Below, piece by piece: positions 59,101 through 64,000 of a stretch of DNA of 64,000 nt. Position 1 is the stretch's first letter, and each line of letters opens with the position of its first letter. Both the position numbers and the translations under genes were made by a program. The DNA is from Gigaspora margarita. Lineage: Eukaryota > Glomeromycota > Glomeromycetes > Diversisporales > Gigasporaceae. A model generated the notes under the pieces. That model ran no database searches. It saw nothing but the letters and a program-made list of their open reading frames with translations, and was not told the DNA's origin. The stretch lies in NCBI GenBank assembly GCA_009809945.1, contig WTPW01001146.1, forward strand, positions 80,991 through 144,990, read 5' to 3'.

Positions 59101-60272
59101 AAGGCTCTGATAAACCTATAATAGAAATCTTCTATACATACTTCAAACTACCTACTCACTTTTTATGGAACAATTATATAATAACACACAAAGCTCGCTC
59201 CTTTATCAAAGATATTATCAAAATTCAAGAACTAACATCTTGGTCATCTCTTAAATTTTTTAACAATTATACCTTAGATATAAACTGGAACCTAAATTTA
59301 AAATACTTAAATCGTTAGAATACAACTCCTCTCTATACTCCTTCTATATCAAAATTCTAACAAACAACCTCCCAATAATGCAAAACCTTAACATCCGCTA
59401 CCCAAATCTATACACAACAAATTAATGTTGTAAATGCTCTTCAATTGAAGATACTCTCCATATACTCCTATGTTCCAAAAATACTGAAAACATTCAACAA
59501 TCGCTTACTAATATAATTAATAACACACTTCAACAATCCCAATTAGTATCGATCTCAGATATTATACTTCTTAATACCCTTTCATTACTATCAACTAACT
59601 CCACTAATATACAATACAACTTCCTTATACCTACTATTCTAGGAATATACTCCAAATCAACATATCATAATACCAAAATTCTTCTAAAAAAACAAACTGA
59701 ACTCTTTCTCACTAACTTCTCAAATAATCTTTTAAATTGGTTTTATCATATTATATGGTCTCAACGTAATATATTTTAACATCAATGGGAAATAGCCTGG
59801 AATATCACAAAAAAAACCAAATGTACTAAAATAACTCTACCATCAAGTACTACTCAAGCAAATACATCAAGAACTCATATACAACCAATAAACCTACACT
59901 CTACTATTGAAAAATGGTACTTACAAGGCTACCCCTAACAACATGCTTTTTATAATGTCATGATTAACACCTTAGGTTCTCTCCAACCTATCCTAACTAG
60001 ATTTATTTTATTAGTTTAAATTAATAATAGTATAAAATAAGAAATAGGAGGTGTAATGTCACGTTGGGTGCTCTGTAGCACAAATGTAGTTAGAAATCTT
60101 TACTAGTTTTCAGGTTGGAGGAATTTGTCAGCCTGGTCCAAGAACTTATCTGACCCCTCATCTATCTCTACTTGATAACAAAGGGACTATTAATCTTAGG
60201 ATTAATTTAAGGCTGCTGTAACAAAGTTTCTACTATGACATTATATTAATAAAAAAAAAAAAACAAAAAAAC
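56108..60272 (+). pseudogene. 5'-truncated LINE in element A
   Basis: 12-bp TSD AAACTTAAAATG at 56096-56107 and 60273-60284. An A-rich tail (60249-60272) marks the 3' end. It starts inside coding sequence, and the ATG at 56105 belongs to the TSD, so it is not a real start. The frame runs 56105-56992 through a linker to an RNase H domain: FFTDAS (first Asp, 56934), TGA for an expected Trp at 56990, SRSELMATIPLLL (Glu), ITIYIDNLSEI (Asp), then VESHS at 57270 where T is inserted. After T: YNQADLLAKQGS (59071), a C-terminal region and the zinc knuckle CCKCSSIEDTLHILLC (about 59426-59473), then stops. Ambiguous bases at 56660-56661 and 56664-56665. Confidence 0.88.
57276..59065 (+). mobile_element. 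Family T TIR element, complete (1790 bp)
   Basis: It splits the LINE RNase H between VESHS and SLYNQAD. Ends CTACATCAGC and GCTGATGTAG, extending inward through AAATTTATAAT-like text to a perfect inverted pair (CGTAATCTTACGTAAGATAT then TACG, against its exact inverse at 59022-59045). Subterminal arrays of ATTTCGAAATATTTCGAAAT lie on both sides (57349-57420, 58914-58940). The centre is T-rich with GCACTTTGCAAGAA-type motifs (58010-58300) and GTTAGGCGCAAG (57860). No TSD can be assigned with confidence and no transposase is seen. Frames at 57617-58240 overlap on both strands and are artefacts of T-rich DNA. Superfamily unknown. Confidence 0.85.
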
Positions 60273-61271
60273 AAACTTAAAATGCATATATTTTGATAAC
60301 CATGTAATCAATTTTAATGTTTAAGGGCTCTTTTGAATTATACATGTGTATAGAATTCAAAAAAGCCATTAAACATTAAAATTCATTATCAAAATATTTT
60401 TGTTTAAATTTTGTCAGAATTAAATAATTATTTAATTTTTTCTTTAAATTTTCAGCCATGATATTTTGAGACTAGCCTAACCCATATCAATGTTTGAGGC
60501 CTCTTTTGAATTCTACAAGACTGTAGAAGTCAAAAGAGCCCTTAAACATTGAGATTGACTGCATTATTATCAGAAAATTTATATTAATTTAAAAAAAAAG
60601 TGAACTACGATATATGTTTGTGGTGAGTATGGCAATTTTTGTTATAGATACCCAACATAGATGTTTTATCATCTACAAAAAGTATGAATGATCAGTTTTT
60701 ATGCTATTCTTTTGCTAGAAAAAATTTCAAATCGCTTCAAATCCTCTATAGAAAGTTACCGGGGTTGGATACTTATAGTGGGTACTGTATATATTTTTGA
60801 AAATAGAAAAAATCTTTCATTAAAGATATCTCTATGAGTTCTTGACCAAATTCGATAAAAATTTTTTTATTTAAATTCTACAAATATATAGAATCCAAAT
60901 AAAAAAATTTTTATCAAATTTGGTCAAAAACTTATAGAAATATCTTGATAAAAGATTCTTCTATTTTCAAAAAGTATATTATAAAGAAGCTGCACCAAAT
61001 GAAAAAAAGCTATTATAGAATGAAATTTAACCAAATAACTTGAAATTTTAGAAAAAAAAATATTAACATATTCTTTATTGATTTATTAGTGTGCAGTAAC
61101 TTGTTTTATTTGAACTTGTAAAAATCTAGTCTGTTATGTGATTTTTCTGTTTTCATCAAATTAAAAAAAAAATTTTAGAAAATCTGAATCTGGAAGCAAA
61201 TTGAAAAATCATTATAACTTTGTCAATATTAATTCGTTTTTGATGAAATTATAATTAAAGACTTTTGAATA

Positions 61272-61899
61272 CCGTATTTGTTCAAAAATAAGCTACCCTT
61301 TTTGGGGTTCGTCTAAAGCCATGTACCCACGTGACATTTTTGTGTAAATCAACCAACCGGAGTCGTGAAATTTTGTTTACATGGATCAGCCCGAAGAAGA
61401 CAAAAAACAAAAAAAACGCAAGAACATAAAAACGGCAGTTCAAACCTGTCTTGTGCCATTAATAAAAAATACCAGGAAGACAATTTTACCTAAATGTCCG
61501 TCCTAACCCTAACCCCGACCCTAATGCTAAACAGGCTCTAACTCTAATTTTAACTAAATTTTCAAAAAATCACATGGGTACATGGCTTTAGCTATCCCCC
61601 TTTTTGGCCAAAAAGTTACACAAAAAAATGTGGGGGTAGCTTATTTTCAAATTGTTAAATTTTTTGAAAAATTGAAAAATGTACTAATAAAAAGTTGTCC
61701 GAATGCTATAAAATTTTTATAGTAGGTGTATTTTATTATTTCGAACAACTTTACTTAATCACACTTTTGAACTTTACTTAGTAAAAAAAAAGTTTATATG
61801 TAGTGACTGTTAACGATTTCTTTAAAAATTTTTAAAAATTTTTCTGAAAATCTGGGGGGTAGCTTTTTTTGAAGATAGCTTATTTTTGAACAAATACGG
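61272..61899. mobile_element. Family Y MITE with a nested family Z element
   Basis: Ends CCGTATTTGTTCAAAAATAA and the inverse TTATTTTTGAACAAATACGG, a perfect 20-bp pair. TA at 61270-61271 and 61900-61901. Removal restores GAATACCTATTATATC, matching the left arm of the big inverted repeat near 55590. Z is inserted after GCTACCCTTTTT. Confidence 0.92.
61301..61600. mobile_element. Family Z TIR element (~290 bp)
   Basis: Left TAAAGCCATGTACCCACGTG and the inverse CACATGGGTACATGGCTTTA, preceded by GGGG and followed by CCCC. The interior has CTAACCCTAACCCCGACCCT. Borders are approximate and the TSD may be CTTTTT. The right end matches 8178-8205. Confidence 0.72.
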
Positions 61900-62202
61900 T
61901 ACCTATTATATCAACTTACTTAGTCACATTTTGGAGATTTCATTTTGAGAAAGTGCTTCTGAAAGCATTTGAATATAGGGAAAAACTTGCAAAAACGTAT
62001 GCTTACAAAAATATTAATATCTTTCAATATTTTTTTATGAAATTTGAGATTCTATTGTCAATGATATGTGCTACAAGTCTTGTTATAAATTTTTTTTAGT
62101 TGGCATAGTAAAATTTTTTGTAAATTATTGCTGAGCAGTAGATTATTTTAAAAAAACAAAAAAACATATCAGTCAACTGATTTGTCATACTATTTATAAC
62201 TA

Positions 62203-62204
<2 letters not shown>

Positions 62205-62236
<32 letters not shown>

Positions 62237-62905
62237 TATCAAAGTTTCCACTTTGGGAAAAGGCTTTTTTATTCAAGCAAATAGATCAAAGGCACCTCTT
62301 TGAGCACCTGTCATTTGTTATATTGATGAAGGTACAACTAGCTACACTTGCAGCTTTTGGTTATCTATTTAAGTAGCCATCTGAAGGTTTTACACTAGCT
62401 ACTATACCTGCAACCCACATACCGGCATTGCCTATTTAAACCCTCTAGTCCCTGCTTTATCTGCCAATCCTACTTGTATTACAGTACAATCCTCTATTAT
62501 ATTAGTCAGTCAAGATTAGTCCCAGATACTTGTAGAATCCCCTTAGGACTAGTTTATTCTTGTGAAACACTTAGTAAAGCAGTTCCTGTCCCACACAGGT
62601 ATTACCTATGCTTTGATAACCTATATATCTACTGAGGCAGACCACTTGTAGTCTAGAGATTAGCTTAAACTGCTATTATTACCTACTTTTACCCTTGCAA
62701 GGTTCGTTTCAATCCTAGCTCCACAATCACTTTCTTATCAGTTCTTATACCAGATCCACAAACTTCCAAACTAGTTAACCCAGAAGGGTTAATATAGCTG
62801 TCTTTTCTTGGTACCTACTGCTGAAATGTAGGTCCTTTTCCTCTAGTATGACTCTAGTGGCCAGGTTGGTGGTTCCCCTTCTCGAGTGTCTTGTCGTCTG
62901 ATTCT
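62205..62905 (-). mobile_element. Retroposon R, long copy with poly(A) tail
   Basis: A 31-base T run (62205-62235) is the poly(A) tail of a minus-strand transcript, with GAATAAAA just before it. Shares its 3' part with 21618-21945 and extends about 350 bp further 5'. It is more GC-balanced than the rest of the window and has no long frame, so it is probably a SINE or a LINE 3' untranslated region. The 5' end abuts an X fragment. Confidence 0.75.
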
Positions 62906-62907
62906 CC

Positions 62908-63510
62908 AGGACCCTGAACATCTTTCATATAGATCATAACTGATCTGTATAAATTTAGACGTTTTGGCTTTTTCTAAAATCAAACAAATTTGCTAAAAGT
63001 TGGATTGTTACATATAAACTTTATAGTAATTTGCTAAAAACTAAATTACCAAATCTATTTTTATAAATCAAAATAATTTATATATTTTTGAGTGCTGAAC
63101 AAATTTTCTTAGAGCATAAAGTTAGAATCAATTAGTAAAATTTTAACATTGTGCTCTAAGAAAACTTGTTTAGCACATAAAAATGCATTATTCCAGCATA
63201 GTTAATTTTATATTTCTTGAAAATTTAAGAGAAGATGCTTAATTTTTTTTTGATTTTTTGATCAAAAAATTCAAAATTAAGCATCTTCACTTAAATTTTT
63301 AAGAAATAAAAATAAATATGCTAGAATATTGTATTTTTATGTGCTGACAAGTTTTTTTAGAGTACAATATTAGAATCAATTAGTAAAATTTAAGAATCAT
63401 AGAATTTTTTAGTATTTTTTTTATAAAATTATATAAAATATTATAATTCTCAAAAATTTTACTAATTGATTCTAATATTGTGCACTAAGAAAACTTGTTC
63501 AGCACATAAA
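62908..63510. mobile_element. Family X long form, partial
   Basis: AGGACCCTGAACATCTTTCA then the long-form X body, including the hairpin around TTTGATCAAAAAATTC (63257) and the TAGTAAAATTTTAACATTGT modules. It preserves the uninterrupted TTTTACTAATTGATTC site (63460) that is occupied by Y in 16474-17473. The right end is not found before 63510. Confidence 0.75.
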
Positions 63511-63529
63511 AAATAGTGTTCTGACTCTT

Positions 63530-63770
63530 CACAAAAATCTCAACCTGGGTCATTTGCAGGTGGGTCACCTGGGTGACCCAGGTGAACACTAGGTAATAAA
63601 AAAATTCGCTACGAATCACCCATGGGTGGGTTACCCAGGTGATCTGAGTAAACATTAGGTAATAAAAAATTTGCTACAGGTCACCTGCAGGTGGGTGACC
63701 CACAGGTTGGCCCATGGGGGATCCGTGATTTGACTTATGAGTGACCTACAGGTTGTTCACAGGTAGGGTT
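63530..63770. repeat. 66-bp tandem repeat rich in GGGTGACC
   Basis: AGGTAATAAAAAA(T)TCGCTAC recurs with a 66-bp period (63591, 63657). Between copies lie palindromic AGGTGGGTGACC and GGTCACCTGGGTGACC motifs. About three units. The GC content is clearly above the flanks. Confidence 0.75.
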
Positions 63771-64000
63771 GTTGGTGCAGGGACCTGGCAATGCCAATGG
63801 TGCACCATATTATACATGCTAGTATAAACATGGTGCAGAAGTGGCAAGCTAATTTATTTATTTTTTTATTATTGATTGGTATAAAAGGTTTGTATTAATA
63901 CTAATATTACTTTACTAAGTTCCAAAGGGGCCCAGAAGCTAACCAAATTAAGATTTTGTGGATACTGTAAAACTGCTAACTTGTATATTCTCTATGATTT
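63771..64000. other. Unassigned window end
   Basis: No frame or repeat border recognised. TGGTGCA motifs near 63773, 63810 and 63831 may start another element that continues beyond the window. Confidence 0.3.

Larger units (their letters stand above)
55710..60787 (+). mobile_element. Family A TIR element, copy 2, enlarged by a LINE
   Basis: Left TIR CAGTGCCCGCCGTAAGTATC then TGACCCCC. Right TIR, inverted, CAGTACCCACTATAAGTATC then CAACCCC. TA at 55708-55709 and 60788-60789. Without the LINE about 0.9 kb remains, carrying three long hairpins (55915-56045, 60285-60420, 60455-60570). No transposase frame. Tc1/mariner-like non-autonomous element. Confidence 0.87.
54900..62165. repeat. Large inverted repeat enclosing element A
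   Basis: The left arm (54900-55690) has two tandem modules with TTTTCCCCTATATTCAAATG (55125, 55505), AGCACTTTCTCAAAATAAAA and AACAAGACTTGTAGCACATA (55011). The right arm (60800-62165) has the inverse text in the opposite order, for example CATTTGAATATAGGGAAAAA (61966) and TATGTGCTACAAGTCTTGTT (62066). It is probably a foldback transposon with A inserted near its centre and Y in its right arm. No gene in the arms. The minus-strand frames at 54759-54953 and 54847-55035 are chance openings. Confidence 0.65.

Noticed and set aside
61498..61535. Interstitial telomere (CTAACCCTAACCCC)
   Set aside because: It has only two to three imperfect copies inside the family Z element, too few for telomeric origin.

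Overview
This window looks like a gene-poor, extremely AT-rich piece of a fungal nuclear genome. The best guess is an arbuscular mycorrhizal fungus (Glomeromycotina, Rhizophagus-like). I infer this from the strong AT bias, from decayed MULE transposases with FAR1-type and SWIM-type zinc domains, from the Ty3/gypsy polyprotein, and from LINEs carrying RNase H and terminal zinc knuckles. No intact host gene, rRNA or tRNA is recognisable. Almost every open frame longer than 60 codons is a transposon remnant or a chance opening in AT-rich DNA.

The window is a mosaic of nested transposable elements, and many borders can be read to the base from terminal inverted repeats (TIRs) and target-site duplications (TSDs). 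From left to right: a T-rich TIR element (family T, 1-1635) abuts a TTA-flanked MITE (family P) and a SWIM-type MULE transposase pseudogene (2161-3525). A ~200-bp satellite follows (3526-7545), split by a 984-bp TA-flanked element. From 8223 to about 21180 lies one ruined Ty3/gypsy retrotransposon. Its 5' LTR is cut into four pieces by a hAT-like element, a poly(A)-tailed retroposon and a TA-flanked element. Its pol gene (RT, RNase H, integrase) is cut by a P MITE, two hAT-like elements that carry further MITEs, and a Y MITE.

From 21.2 to 37.9 kb there are W, Y, V, S, X, A and PIF-like elements, giant palindromes, a solo LTR, an exact 542-bp duplication around one N (probably an assembly artefact) and a 797-bp gap at the tip of a palindrome. 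From 37.9 to about 44.2 kb a minus-strand LINE keeps linker, RT, RNase H and zinc-knuckle regions. From 46.2 to 49.0 kb there is a FAR1-type MULE transposase gene with a plausible 108-bp intron and an acidic repeat linker. It is followed by satellites, T fragments, and at 54.9-62.2 kb a large inverted repeat. That repeat holds element A (55710-60787), which holds a 5'-truncated LINE (56108-60272), which holds a complete T element (57276-59065). The end of the window has a poly(A)-tailed retroposon on the minus strand and a 66-bp tandem repeat.

Family letters are mine. T has CTACATCAGC ends. Y starts CC(G/A)TATAT, contains AATAAGC and duplicates TA. X and S start AGGACCCC and duplicate 8 bp (hAT-like). 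P and W start GGGGGC and duplicate TTA (PIF/Harbinger-like). A starts CAGTGCCCGCC and duplicates TA (Tc1/mariner-like). V is a family of long palindromes. R is a poly(A) retroposon. Superfamily names rest on TSD length and TIR sequence only, because no transposase of these families is encoded here.
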